Below are positions 1-8,850 of a stretch of 54,350 nucleotides of DNA, piece by piece. Source of the DNA: a virus. The DNA is taken from positions 1 to 54,350 of IMG/VR virus record IMGVR_UViG_3300008459_011941, one strand, 5' to 3'. Every line of letters begins with the position of its first letter. Within the stretch, counting starts at the first letter, position 1. The notes under the pieces are model-generated. The model had not been told where the DNA came from. It ran no database searches and saw only the letters and a program-made list of their open reading frames with translations. The translations under genes and the position numbers were made by a program.

Positions 1-155
1 TGATTTATTAGATTTATATCAGGTATTATTGTGTTTGAGATTTGGCCATTCACATAGAAATTCAAATCAAAAGTTGCAGCAGATACCGGATTATTATTGG
101 TATCAAACGATTGAACTATTTCATAAACTGTTTGTCCTGTTGTTGCGTCTATCAT
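1..155 (-). CDS. Virion-region protein, N-terminal fragment (runs off window)
   Basis: An open frame on the minus strand starts at an ATG at 155-153 and stays open to base 1, giving 51 codons with no stop. The protein begins MIDATTGQTVYEI and is rich in Asn, Thr and Ile, like the beta-rich virion proteins beside it. It follows the giant fibre gene by 20 nt and reads in the same direction, so it probably belongs to the same structural operon. The leader before its ATG is A-rich with no Shine-Dalgarno sequence. No domain can be named from this fragment. Confidence 0.6.
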   Translation of the reverse strand, partial: MIDATTGQTVYEIVQSFDTNNNPVSAATFDLNFYVNGQISNTIIPDINLIN

Positions 156-175
156 TTTAGTATTTATTTATTTTT

Positions 176-3100
176 TTAAGCAGGTTCATAGCTAATTGTA
201 TAAGAAAATTCTAAAGTATTTCCCAAGGTATTATCTACTTGAAATCCCACATAAAGAAATGTTTCACATGCTAATAAATCTACCGGAGCATTTGCACTTA
301 CTGAAAAACATGCATGTCCACTTGTTGAATTAAAACCTACGGGTGTTGCTTCATTGTCTGCTATTGCTTTTGTTGATCTTGCATCTATAGCAAAGTCGGA
401 ACATAATAGGTAAGACAATTGAACTGTCAAATTTCTCGATACACCTACAGCTCCTCTTGAATAAGCCATTCCACAAACTTTAATTTTATAAGAGGTCCCA
501 ATATCTCTTGGTAAAGGAACACCACAATTGAAATCTGAATTATCAGTTAAAGTTGCTGGGGCATTAATTCCTGCTTGTAAATCCCAAGGAACAGCATTCC
601 AGCCTCCATCTATTGAATTACCTACATAATATCTATTTGCATTAGGGTTGTTTATATAGCCAGAGTTTGCAGCTATTAATCCCTTATCTGTACCACTTGT
701 ACCAGAAGTTCCACTTGATCCAGAGCTACCAGAAGAACCAGATGTACCACGACTCCCTGAACTACCAGAGGAACCTGATGTACCTGCTGCACCGGAACTA
801 CCAGAAGAGCCTGATGTACCGCCACCACCTCCACTTGTTGAAGAATAAACATATCCATTAGCATCTATGGTAAGGAATTTTGTTCCACCGTTTGGTGTGT
901 TCCTTATTCTAAGATAATCTACATATGTATGATTGTTATCATTTCCAGTTGATGATGAAGAAGGATTTGATAATGAAAGACCAGTGCTTCCTAAAATTAC
1001 TGCGTTTGTTACATTTGAATTTATAATATTTGCAGAACCTCCAACTATTGATGAATTAGTTGAACCTGCACTAACAGTATTTCCTGAACCATTTAGAATT
1101 GCTGATCTAATTGCATTTGTAATATTTTCTTGACCATTAACGACCGCTGAATATTGTCCTAGAGTTGTGTTTGAAAGACCATTTCCAATAAAACTTCCTA
1201 TTCCAGTAGCTTTATTACTTATACCATTTATGGTTGATGAATATGTATTTATTGCTGTGTTTCCAGAACCATTTCCTATAAAACTACCAATTCCACTTGC
1301 TGTATTATTTTTACCGTTTATTATAGTTGCATAAGTATTAAAGCCTGCTGTATTTCCAGACCCTTGAGCTATGAAAGTTTTTATTCCATTAGCTAAATTA
1401 TATTCTCCATTTATAACTGTAGAATAAAAAGTTGTTGCTGAGTTTTTGAAACCATTTAAGATAGAGCCCCATTTTCTAACAACTTTATTTTGAACGCCAT
1501 TAACAATTACATTATAGCCTTGATTTCCTTGATTTGCAAAAATACCAGCATAATTTTCAACTCCAGTACCTATAAATACATGTTTTGTAATAGCTGTATT
1601 TGCAACTCCGTTCACAATGGTTGTATAACCGGTTTTTGGCATATTGCCGTTACCGCCTCTCGATTCAATATAATTATCCTTACCATTTAGTATTGTACTG
1701 AATTTTGTTTTGTTTGTATTTCCAGTACCATTCAAAATGGTTGCAAATTCAGGTTGGTAAATTGAGAATGGAAAACTATAACCAGCACCTCTTGTTGGTA
1801 TTATTCTATTCAAAAATCCTTGGCCTATTAATGCAAATATATTTGTGGTATTCTGCCCACTTATATAATTACTTATACCACCAATTATAGAACTTTGTGT
1901 AGTCAATCGATGTGTGGTATTTCCAGAACCATTTATAATTGTTGAATAACTAGAGAAAATTTCATTATCTTGTCCATTTCCAATTAAAGATGTTGCACCT
2001 GAAATTAAATTGCTTCTACCATTACCAATAAAAGATTGACTTCCATAAACTGTATTTCCTGATCCATTGAAAATGCCAGAATAAGTTGAATTGAATGCAT
2101 TGTTTTTGATAACTCTGTTAATTTTTCCATTTATTACGGATGAATAATTAGAGTAGACATCATTTGTAAAACCATTTAAAATTGCTGAAGTTGATCCCGA
2201 TATTAAATTAGATGTACCATTTCCAATAAATGATAAATCTCCAAAAACAGTATTTCCTGAACCATTGAAAATGCCAGAATAAGTAGAATTAAATGCGTTA
2301 TTTTTGATAACTCTGTTAATTTTACCATTTACAATTGCTGAATAATTTGAGTAAATATCATTTGTTAATCCATTTAGAATTGCTGAAGTTGATCCGGATA
2401 TTAAATTAGATTTACCGTTTCCAATAATAGAAGTGCTTCCATAAACTGTATTTGCGGATCCACTAAAAATTGCAGAATAAGTAGAGTCTATTACACCTCT
2501 ATCTTTACCTACTAAATTAACTCTGCCGTTTATAATTGTAGTGAATTGAGTTCTTGCTGTGTTTATATATCCATTTAATACTTGAGAGAACTTAGTGTCA
2601 TACCGTGTACCAGATGGTGTAGGACTAGAAAATCCTACCCTGTTTAACCAACCAGCTAAAACTGTATTAAATCCTAAGCTATTTGTTAATCTAGCATGAT
2701 AAATAGTATTTTGTTTACCACCACCAATTAAATTATATCCACCATTATTTAAAGTTATTAAATTATTAATTCCATTTAATATTGTACTGTGTCTATAATC
2801 AGCTATTTGATTGTTTCTGCCACCCAATATAGTATGACCCAAACTATACACATTTGGAGGTAATCCTGATCTTGTTCCAACGGTGTTTCCAGATCCACCA
2901 ATAATTGAATTTTCAGATGAAAAACCAGCATTATTTGGTCTGATGAAATTATCATATCCATTTAAAATTGTTGATACTGATGGGCCTGCACTTATGAAAT
3001 TTCCACGACCATTACCTATTAAATGATATTTTCTACCATAATGTACTGTGTTTCCAGAACCGTTTATTACAGTAGAGAAACGCGAATTAGCTGTATTAAA

Positions 3101-6100
3101 TCTTCCGCTTCCAATTAAACTATAATATTTAGATGCTCTGTTGTGTTTTCCATTTATAATAGTATTAAAATCATAGGCTGATACTCCGTATGCTATATTG
3201 TGTTGACCATTTAAAATTAAACTATATGAAGTACTTGCTGTATTTCCAGAACCATTTACTATTGATGAAAAATTACCATTTATTATAAAGTTATTTCTAC
3301 CATTATCGATAGTTGAATAATCAGTTTTAATTGTGTTGCCAGTTCCATTAAAAATACTTGACTTCGATTTGCTATTTCCAATATAATTATATTCGCCATT
3401 AATTATAGTAGTATAGAAACCATTTACGGCTGTATTAAATTTACCAGTTCCAAAGAAATTAAATCTACCAAAATTTGAAAAATTATTTTGTCCATTTCCT
3501 ATAAACGAAAATCCAAAATTTACATTAGATGTAAATGCCGTATTATTTTGTCCGTTTGTTATAACATTGAAAGCTCCTTTTGTTGTATTTCCAGAACCAT
3601 TAAGTATTGTACTAAATGAAGAATTATTATCATAAGAATTTACATAGTTGTAAGCCCCATTACCTATAAAAGAATAAGCAAAATTTGTTAAATCTTTTGT
3701 GGAATTGTTTTTTCCATTTACTATTGTTGAAAAACCTCCTTTGGCAGTATTTCCACTTCCATTTCCAATGAATTGATATCCTCTGGTCAGATAGGAACTT
3801 GCAAATGTTGAATTTTTATATCCTCCACCAATAATAAAAAATTTAGTTTTTCCTGAATTGTATTTACCGTTTACAATTGTGGCATATTGTGTAATCGCAG
3901 TATTTGAATTACCATTTAAAATTGATGTATAAGAATTATCTACGTAATTGTTATATCCATTTCCTATAAAAGAATGTTTTCCAGATGCTTTATTATCTCT
4001 TCCATTAACAATGGTTGGAAATAAAAATTGCGTAGCAGTATTTCCTGAGCCATTTATTATTGAAGAATATTTAGAATTAGCGTTGTTATATATTCCTTGA
4101 TTAATTATAGAAAGTTCTCCATCTGCTACATTGTATTGTCCATTGATAATTGAAGCTCTGAATCCATCAGCAAGATTTGCTCTACCATTAATTATTATTG
4201 ATGTAACTGTTTTTGCAGAATTCTCAATTCCGTTTCCTATGAAAGATCTTAAACCGCTTGCTGTGTTTCCAGATCCATTAATTATCGTTGACCAATTACT
4301 AGATCCTGTATTTTTTATACCTGAACCTATAAATGAATATTTCGAACCACTTTCAATTAAATTCTGATATCCACCTATGATAGTAGAATATTGTGATAAT
4401 CCAGAGTTTGATTTTCCTGCTACAAGTGCAAAATTAGAAGAAGCTTGATTGTCTCCTTTTTGTAATTGTACAGCCATGGTTGCAGCAGCATATGTGCTAG
4501 TGCTTGTTCTTCCGCTTTCCCACAATGTGTGTCTAATACCAAAAGTATCATTAAGTGTAAGTCCTGTTACAATTTCTATTGCAGTTCCAGCTGAGATGTT
4601 AGGTGCTGTTTGACCAGTAACATTTATTGTAATATAATTATTGTTAAGTGATCTTATTACTTGAACATTGGTACCGGCAGAAATTGTTCTTAAATATACT
4701 ACCCCTAAGTTTTGATTACTGTAAATATTTCCATCAGGAGATCCGGCATTACCTAGATTGTTAAAAGTCAGTCCGTATCCACCGGGTATTGTTATACCTG
4801 TTTTAAATACATATCCATTATTGTCAATGGTTAAAAATTGAAAAGGTGTAGGTGGACCTTGGTATATATTTGTAATTCTTAAATATGGTACTGCAGTTGT
4901 ATCTGCTGTTAATGCAATAGAAATGTTTTTGCCTCCGGTGATAGTAGATCCTGATTTAAATATACTATTGTTTAAACCATTTATTATTGTAGAATAATAA
5001 GTATTTCCAGTTGGAATGTAATTATTCTTACCATTAATAATTGAATTATATCTTGTTTCTAGATTTTTATCATTTGAATAAATTCTGTTGTTTGATCCAT
5101 TAAAAATTGAATTGAAATAACTATTTTTATTACAATTCAAAACTAAAGAACAATTAATACTTGATCCACTTATTAAATTATATACACCATTTTGTATTAT
5201 TGAATAGAAACTTCCATATATTTTATTTTTATGACCGTTGCCAATTAAAGAATTTACACCTATATTTAAATTATTTGTTCCATTTAATATTGTTGTGAAA
5301 CTACTAGTTGCAGTATTTTGAATACCATTTAAAATTGTTGAATTTACATTTGTTGTTAAAAGAAAATTTATACTAGGTGGATATACTAACTCATCTAAAG
5401 TTGGAGAAAAACTAAATATTTGATTATACAAACCATTTAATATGGATGAATATCTTAATGTTTTATCATGATAAACTTTATCACCAATTTGATTGTAAAT
5501 ACCACTTCCTATTAATGATTGCTTAGATTTTACAAAATTATATCTACCGTTTATAACGTTTGAATAACTTGAATAACCAGAATTAAATTTACCTGCTAAA
5601 ATATTAGAGTGTTCTGGCAAACCAATACCACTGTATAGATATACTCTGCTTAATTTATTTTTATATCCATTAATTATATCAGCATAGTTAAATATACCTA
5701 TATAATTCTGATTACCATTTTTTATTGAAGAATAATAAATTACATAACCTCTATTTTGTTTTCCGTTATCTATGGATGAATAATTAGAATACTTTACATA
5801 ATTTTCTTTACCATTTAAAATTGAAAAGAAATTTGTAGTAAGGGCAGAATTACTAGAACCATTTTTAATTGAGCTTTTTGAAGAATTTTTTATATAATTA
5901 TCTGTACCCTGAATAATGGTATTAAAATAACCATCATCAATTGTATTGCCGCTACCATTAATTATTGTACCATAATCACTAGACGCACTTAAAGAATTAT
6001 AAGCTCCATTTAATATTGAACCAAATCTGGTGTTATTTTTTCCATATAAACCATTTCCTATAAAAGAATATGGTTTTGTTGAAATATTATTATAACCATT

Positions 6101-7204
6101 TGTTATAATTGAAAATCTTTCATTGGCTAAATTATTTGATCCATTAACAACAGTTGTGTATGCACTTAAGCCTGAATTAGAAAAACCATTACCTATTAAA
6201 GAAAAACCTCCATAAGATCTATTTCCAGAACCTCCAATTATAGAGGCAAAATTACTATAAGAATAATTTGAATTACCTCCAACTACTAAAGAAGAATTTC
6301 CGTTTGTATAGTTATTAACTCCACCGCCTATAAAACTGGTAAATCCGGAAGATAAATTAGAATAACCACCAACAACTGTTGAATAGTATCCATATACACT
6401 ATTTCCAGTTCCGTTTAATATAGAGGAAAATCTAGAGTTATTCGATATAAAATTTAAAGAACCATTTCCTATAAAAGAATATTGTGAAGTATATCCTGAA
6501 TTATATGTTCCATTACCTATAAAAGAATAAGTAGAAGATGATAGAAAGTTTTTTCTACCGCCTAAAATGTTGCCAAATTTGCTATAATTTGTATTTCCAC
6601 TACCTGCCACTAAAGCCCAATCTGCATCAGTAATATGATTGCCTCGTTGGAGTTGTACAGGCATAAAATAACTAGAATAACCACCTGTATTTGTTCTACC
6701 AGTTTCCCAAAGAGTATGTCTTATGGTTACTATGTTTGATCCACTTATTATCTCAATAGCTGTACCAGCAGATAAATTTGTATAAAAAACTGTGGTATTG
6801 GCACTAGTTGTAAGATTGCCAAAACAATCAAGAGTTACAATATCATTACAATTTCCACTTAAAGATGATACTTGAATAGTAGATGCAGTTAATCCGCTTA
6901 CTGAAATATTTGGTTGTAAATAATATGTTATTACATTTCCGGTTGAGATACCTAAATTTGTTCCTGCCGAAAAACTTCTAAAATAATATGTGACACCAGT
7001 TCTTCCCGCAAAAACAGGAAAACCATTACCTAGTGTTGAAATACTTACTGTTCCGGTCTTTCCTCCAGTACTTGCACTAAATTCATCCAAATAATATCTT
7101 AAAGAACGTAAATTTACAACATCCTTATCGTGTAATGGATCTGCTGCATTTACACCTCTTCTTCCAAAAAAATTTACACCTTCTGGTCCTAAAAGTTCAA
7201 CCAT
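176..7204 (-). CDS. Giant repeat tail fibre / adhesin (2342 aa)
   Basis: This is a very long virion fibre-type protein. Most of it is a degenerate repeat of about 18-21 residues with the core S-x-I-[IL]-N-G-x-x-N-x-A, for example SFIGNGSGNTA, which recalls the head repeats of trimeric autotransporter adhesins. Two modules are visible. Each opens with a header (SAGTAIEI, then RHTLWE[TS]GRT at about residues 161 and 891), continues with repeats, and closes with FLTID[NA]NGYV (about residues 790 and 2108). A Gly-X-Y stalk follows at about 2125-2170, then a non-repeated C-terminal domain of about 165 residues that may be the receptor-binding tip. The header and linker pairs suggest an internal duplication. 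Family experience suggests a trimeric beta-helical fibre; the receptor is unknown. A CTATTTA element lies just upstream at 7230. Confidence 0.75.
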   Translation of the reverse strand: MVELLGPEGVNFFGRRGVNAADPLHDKDVVNLRSLRYYLDEFSASTGGKTGTVSISTLGNGFPVFAGRTGVTYYFRSFSAGTNLGISTGNVITYYLQPNISVSGLTASTIQVSSLSGNCNDIVTLDCFGNLTTSANTTVFYTNLSAGTAIEIISGSNIVTIRHTLWETGRTNTGGYSSYFMPVQLQRGNHITDADWALVAGSGNTNYSKFGNILGGRKNFLSSSTYSFIGNGTYNSGYTSQYSFIGNGSLNFISNNSRFSSILNGTGNSVYGYYSTVVGGYSNLSSGFTSFIGGGVNNYTNGNSSLVVGGNSNYSYSNFASIIGGSGNRSYGGFSLIGNGFSNSGLSAYTTVVNGSNNLANERFSIITNGYNNISTKPYSFIGNGLYGKNNTRFGSILNGAYNSLSASSDYGTIINGSGNTIDDGYFNTIIQGTDNYIKNSSKSSIKNGSSNSALTTNFFSILNGKENYVKYSNYSSIDNGKQNRGYVIYYSSIKNGNQNYIGIFNYADIINGYKNKLSRVYLYSGIGLPEHSNILAGKFNSGYSSYSNVINGRYNFVKSKQSLIGSGIYNQIGDKVYHDKTLRYSSILNGLYNQIFSFSPTLDELVYPPSINFLLTTNVNSTILNGIQNTATSSFTTILNGTNNLNIGVNSLIGNGHKNKIYGSFYSIIQNGVYNLISGSSINCSLVLNCNKNSYFNSIFNGSNNRIYSNDKNLETRYNSIINGKNNYIPTGNTYYSTIINGLNNSIFKSGSTITGGKNISIALTADTTAVPYLRITNIYQGPPTPFQFLTIDNNGYVFKTGITIPGGYGLTFNNLGNAGSPDGNIYSNQNLGVVYLRTISAGTNVQVIRSLNNNYITINVTGQTAPNISAGTAIEIVTGLTLNDTFGIRHTLWESGRTSTSTYAAATMAVQLQKGDNQASSNFALVAGKSNSGLSQYSTIIGGYQNLIESGSKYSFIGSGIKNTGSSNWSTIINGSGNTASGLRSFIGNGIENSAKTVTSIIINGRANLADGFRASIINGQYNVADGELSIINQGIYNNANSKYSSIINGSGNTATQFLFPTIVNGRDNKASGKHSFIGNGYNNYVDNSYTSILNGNSNTAITQYATIVNGKYNSGKTKFFIIGGGYKNSTFASSYLTRGYQFIGNGSGNTAKGGFSTIVNGKNNSTKDLTNFAYSFIGNGAYNYVNSYDNNSSFSTILNGSGNTTKGAFNVITNGQNNTAFTSNVNFGFSFIGNGQNNFSNFGRFNFFGTGKFNTAVNGFYTTIINGEYNYIGNSKSKSSIFNGTGNTIKTDYSTIDNGRNNFIINGNFSSIVNGSGNTASTSYSLILNGQHNIAYGVSAYDFNTIINGKHNRASKYYSLIGSGRFNTANSRFSTVINGSGNTVHYGRKYHLIGNGRGNFISAGPSVSTILNGYDNFIRPNNAGFSSENSIIGGSGNTVGTRSGLPPNVYSLGHTILGGRNNQIADYRHSTILNGINNLITLNNGGYNLIGGGKQNTIYHARLTNSLGFNTVLAGWLNRVGFSSPTPSGTRYDTKFSQVLNGYINTARTQFTTIINGRVNLVGKDRGVIDSTYSAIFSGSANTVYGSTSIIGNGKSNLISGSTSAILNGLTNDIYSNYSAIVNGKINRVIKNNAFNSTYSGIFNGSGNTVFGDLSFIGNGTSNLISGSTSAILNGFTNDVYSNYSSVINGKINRVIKNNAFNSTYSGIFNGSGNTVYGSQSFIGNGRSNLISGATSLIGNGQDNEIFSSYSTIINGSGNTTHRLTTQSSIIGGISNYISGQNTTNIFALIGQGFLNRIIPTRGAGYSFPFSIYQPEFATILNGTGNTNKTKFSTILNGKDNYIESRGGNGNMPKTGYTTIVNGVANTAITKHVFIGTGVENYAGIFANQGNQGYNVIVNGVQNKVVRKWGSILNGFKNSATTFYSTVINGEYNLANGIKTFIAQGSGNTAGFNTYATIINGKNNTASGIGSFIGNGSGNTAINTYSSTINGISNKATGIGSFIGNGLSNTTLGQYSAVVNGQENITNAIRSAILNGSGNTVSAGSTNSSIVGGSANIINSNVTNAVILGSTGLSLSNPSSSSTGNDNNHTYVDYLRIRNTPNGGTKFLTIDANGYVYSSTSGGGGGTSGSSGSSGAAGTSGSSGSSGSRGTSGSSGSSGSSGTSGTSGTDKGLIAANSGYINNPNANRYYVGNSIDGGWNAVPWDLQAGINAPATLTDNSDFNCGVPLPRDIGTSYKIKVCGMAYSRGAVGVSRNLTVQLSYLLCSDFAIDARSTKAIADNEATPVGFNSTSGHACFSVSANAPVDLLACETFLYVGFQVDNTLGNTLEFSYTISYEPA
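695..832 (-). repeat. Collagen-like Gly-X-Y stalk coding repeat
   Basis: About 15 consecutive Gly-X-Y triplets, mostly GTS and GSS with single GAA and GSR, lie between the second repeat module and the C-terminal domain of the giant fibre. There is no proline. Phage collagen-like stretches of this kind usually form a trimeric stalk joining a shaft to a tip; that role is inferred here. Confidence 0.75.
985..4440 (-). repeat. Fibre repeat array, module 2
   Basis: Within the giant fibre gene this stretch encodes dozens of diverged units of about 18-21 codons with the NG-x-x-N core. The units differ at DNA level, so it is a protein repeat rather than a satellite. A more recent higher-order duplication sits inside it near 2010-2430. 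Confidence 0.8.
2010..2430 (-). repeat. 198-nt (66-codon) higher-order duplication inside the fibre
   Basis: The DNA string aactctgttaat recurs at 2111 and 2309, and the surrounding sequence also recurs at a 198-nt spacing, which is exactly 66 codons. Both copies encode NLISGSTSAILNG, NGKINRVIKNNAFNS and YSGIFNGSGNTV with few changes. A partial third copy lies on the higher-coordinate side. This is the youngest duplication visible in the array. Confidence 0.75.
4915..6630 (-). repeat. Fibre repeat array, module 1
   Basis: The N-terminal repeat module of the giant fibre gene has the same NG-x-x-N core as module 2 but is more diverged and interrupted by a few longer inserts. It is bounded by the first header (about residue 161) and the first FLTIDNNGYVF linker (about residue 790). 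Confidence 0.75.
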
Positions 7205-7229
7205 TTTAATTAAATACTATATCTCAAGA

Positions 7230-7236
7230 TAAATAG
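7230..7236 (-). promoter_or_regulatory. Candidate late promoter element CTATTTA (giant fibre)
   Basis: Read on the minus strand the site is ACTATTTATCTT, 26 nt before the giant fibre ATG. The same heptamer precedes four other start sites in this window. It is AT-rich, so chance occurrence cannot be excluded. Confidence 0.35.
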
Positions 7237-7275
7237 TATTTAAAATAAAACGAACTTAAAAATAATCAATAAAAA

Positions 7276-8817
7276 TTATTTGAAAAATATAAGAACAATA
7301 CCATAATTACCATCAAAATCTTTAAATTTATTTAATACAGGATAAGTTGTTCCGTTTTTGGCCATTCCTGTGTTTGTATCAACATCAACGAAATTCCCAG
7401 TTATTTGTTCTGAGGTTCTGACACGTAATTTTCCTAATAAACCAACAACATCCCACTCTTTTCTCTTGTCTCTTGGAATGTAATTTATTGAATGATTATA
7501 ATTCGGATTGAAAATTTCTTGCTCTCTTTCTTTCACAAAAATTCCATTTTTCTTATCTAAACCATCTATAATAATTTTATTTGTATTTTCTGGGCAAGGA
7601 ATATTTTCATAACAAATTTCATTTTCATCATAAAAAACAGTTTTTGTTTCGCCGTTTATTTCAAAATTATATTCATAATACTTTTCTATAAGTACATTAC
7701 CCCATTCATCTTTCAAATGCATTTCATTCCAATAATCTTGATTAGAATCTCCTATGAATGCAGTAGTTGTAGAAATAATACCTATGGTATTTAAATTGTC
7801 AGATATTTTTATTTTTCCATTAGATAAACCAACAAAATACCCAACTCTTTTTTCATCATTTTGATTTCCATCTTCCCATTCAAAAAATTCTCCGTAGTCA
7901 GCACCTGATTGGTTAAAACTTCCCGGGCCTATTAAATTTATACTTGATGGAGATGTTCCAAATTCAATTCTTATCCTTCTTGTTGCACTAGTTCCCATTA
8001 TCATGGAGTAACTATTAACAGGTCTTAGGGGAGTTGAAGAATTTGAACCTCTTCCAAACATGTGAATATCATTTTTAGGTGTCGAAGAATTATATAAATT
8101 CGTCAAAAAAATACCATGAAATGTTGATGCTCCTCCTCTATAAATCCTATTATCTCCACCAACCACTGAATTATAATTAGAGAAACTTGCTGTAGCAGTA
8201 CCTCCGGGTAAAGTATTTACAACTACATTATTTATACCTATAACAAGATTATCTCTTACAGTACTACTTCCAGAAACTACGTTTCCATCTCCGACTATAA
8301 AGTTTCTTGATGGATTGCTTGCAGATTTTTTTATTTTATTATTAGCTCCAAAAACTAAATTACTTGTTCCGTATATTGTATTGCCATTTCCATTAGCAAT
8401 GTTATAGTTTCCTCCGTATATTTTATTTGTTTTTCCGTTTATTACTGTACTATACTTACTTAATGTTGTTATTCCTATTTGATTAGCTGAACCATTTAAA
8501 ATAGAACTGTAAGTAGAAGAAGCATTTCTTATTTGATTGTTTACTCCATTTCCTATTAAATTAAATGAGGCTCTTGTATAATTTGTTTTACCACCTATTA
8601 AACAACTATAATCTCCTGTAACAGCAGAATTATTTACACCTACAACTAAACCATAATTGCCAAAGGCAAAATTATAATTACTACCACCTATTCTACTAAA
8701 AATAGAATAATTTATAGTATCAGAAGACCAAACACCAGTAGTGGAGTTAACAAAACTATTAACTTTTATTCTTCCTTGATCTAGGGTATCTGTGGATAAT
8801 ATTAATTCGTATGGCAT
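7276..8817 (-). CDS. Repeat fibre/spike with Peptidase_G2 self-processing C-terminus
   Basis: The 513-residue protein has two parts. Residues of about 25-215 carry the same NG-x-x-N repeat as the giant fibre downstream (SFNLIGNGVNNQI, YSSILNGSANQIG). From about residue 300 it matches the Peptidase_G2 (intramolecular chaperone auto-processing) pattern: DYGEFFEWEDGN near 304, RVGYFVGLSNGKI, a GDSNQDYW stretch, then PRDKRKEWDVVGLLGKLRVR near 446. In phi29-type appendages this domain helps the trimer fold and then cuts itself off. That activity is inferred here; the cut residue was not identified. It sits in the structural operon, and a CTATTTA element lies 12 nt before the ATG. Confidence 0.75.
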   Translation of the reverse strand: MPYELILSTDTLDQGRIKVNSFVNSTTGVWSSDTINYSIFSRIGGSNYNFAFGNYGLVVGVNNSAVTGDYSCLIGGKTNYTRASFNLIGNGVNNQIRNASSTYSSILNGSANQIGITTLSKYSTVINGKTNKIYGGNYNIANGNGNTIYGTSNLVFGANNKIKKSASNPSRNFIVGDGNVVSGSSTVRDNLVIGINNVVVNTLPGGTATASFSNYNSVVGGDNRIYRGGASTFHGIFLTNLYNSSTPKNDIHMFGRGSNSSTPLRPVNSYSMIMGTSATRRIRIEFGTSPSSINLIGPGSFNQSGADYGEFFEWEDGNQNDEKRVGYFVGLSNGKIKISDNLNTIGIISTTTAFIGDSNQDYWNEMHLKDEWGNVLIEKYYEYNFEINGETKTVFYDENEICYENIPCPENTNKIIIDGLDKKNGIFVKEREQEIFNPNYNHSINYIPRDKRKEWDVVGLLGKLRVRTSEQITGNFVDVDTNTGMAKNGTTYPVLNKFKDFDGNYGIVLIFFK

Positions 8818-8829
8818 TTTTTTTTTAAA

Positions 8830-8836
8830 TAAATAG
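8830..8836 (-). promoter_or_regulatory. Candidate late promoter element CTATTTA (Peptidase_G2 fibre)
   Basis: The minus-strand reading is ACTATTTATTTA, 12 nt before the ATG at 8817. If it is a -10-like element the leader would be only a few bases long. Confidence 0.35.
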
Positions 8837-8850
8837 TTTACTAAAGTTTT

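Noticed and set aside
667-864. Short open frames on both strands over the Gly-X-Y stalk
   Set aside because: They are by-products of the low-complexity collagen-like coding repeat.
985-6630. CRISPR array or tandem DNA satellite
   Set aside because: The repeats are protein-coding, in one frame, diverged at third positions, and have no constant repeat with unique spacers.
176-8817. Diversity-generating retroelement acting on the fibres
   Set aside because: No reverse transcriptase or template repeat was seen, and repeat differences are not confined to adenines.
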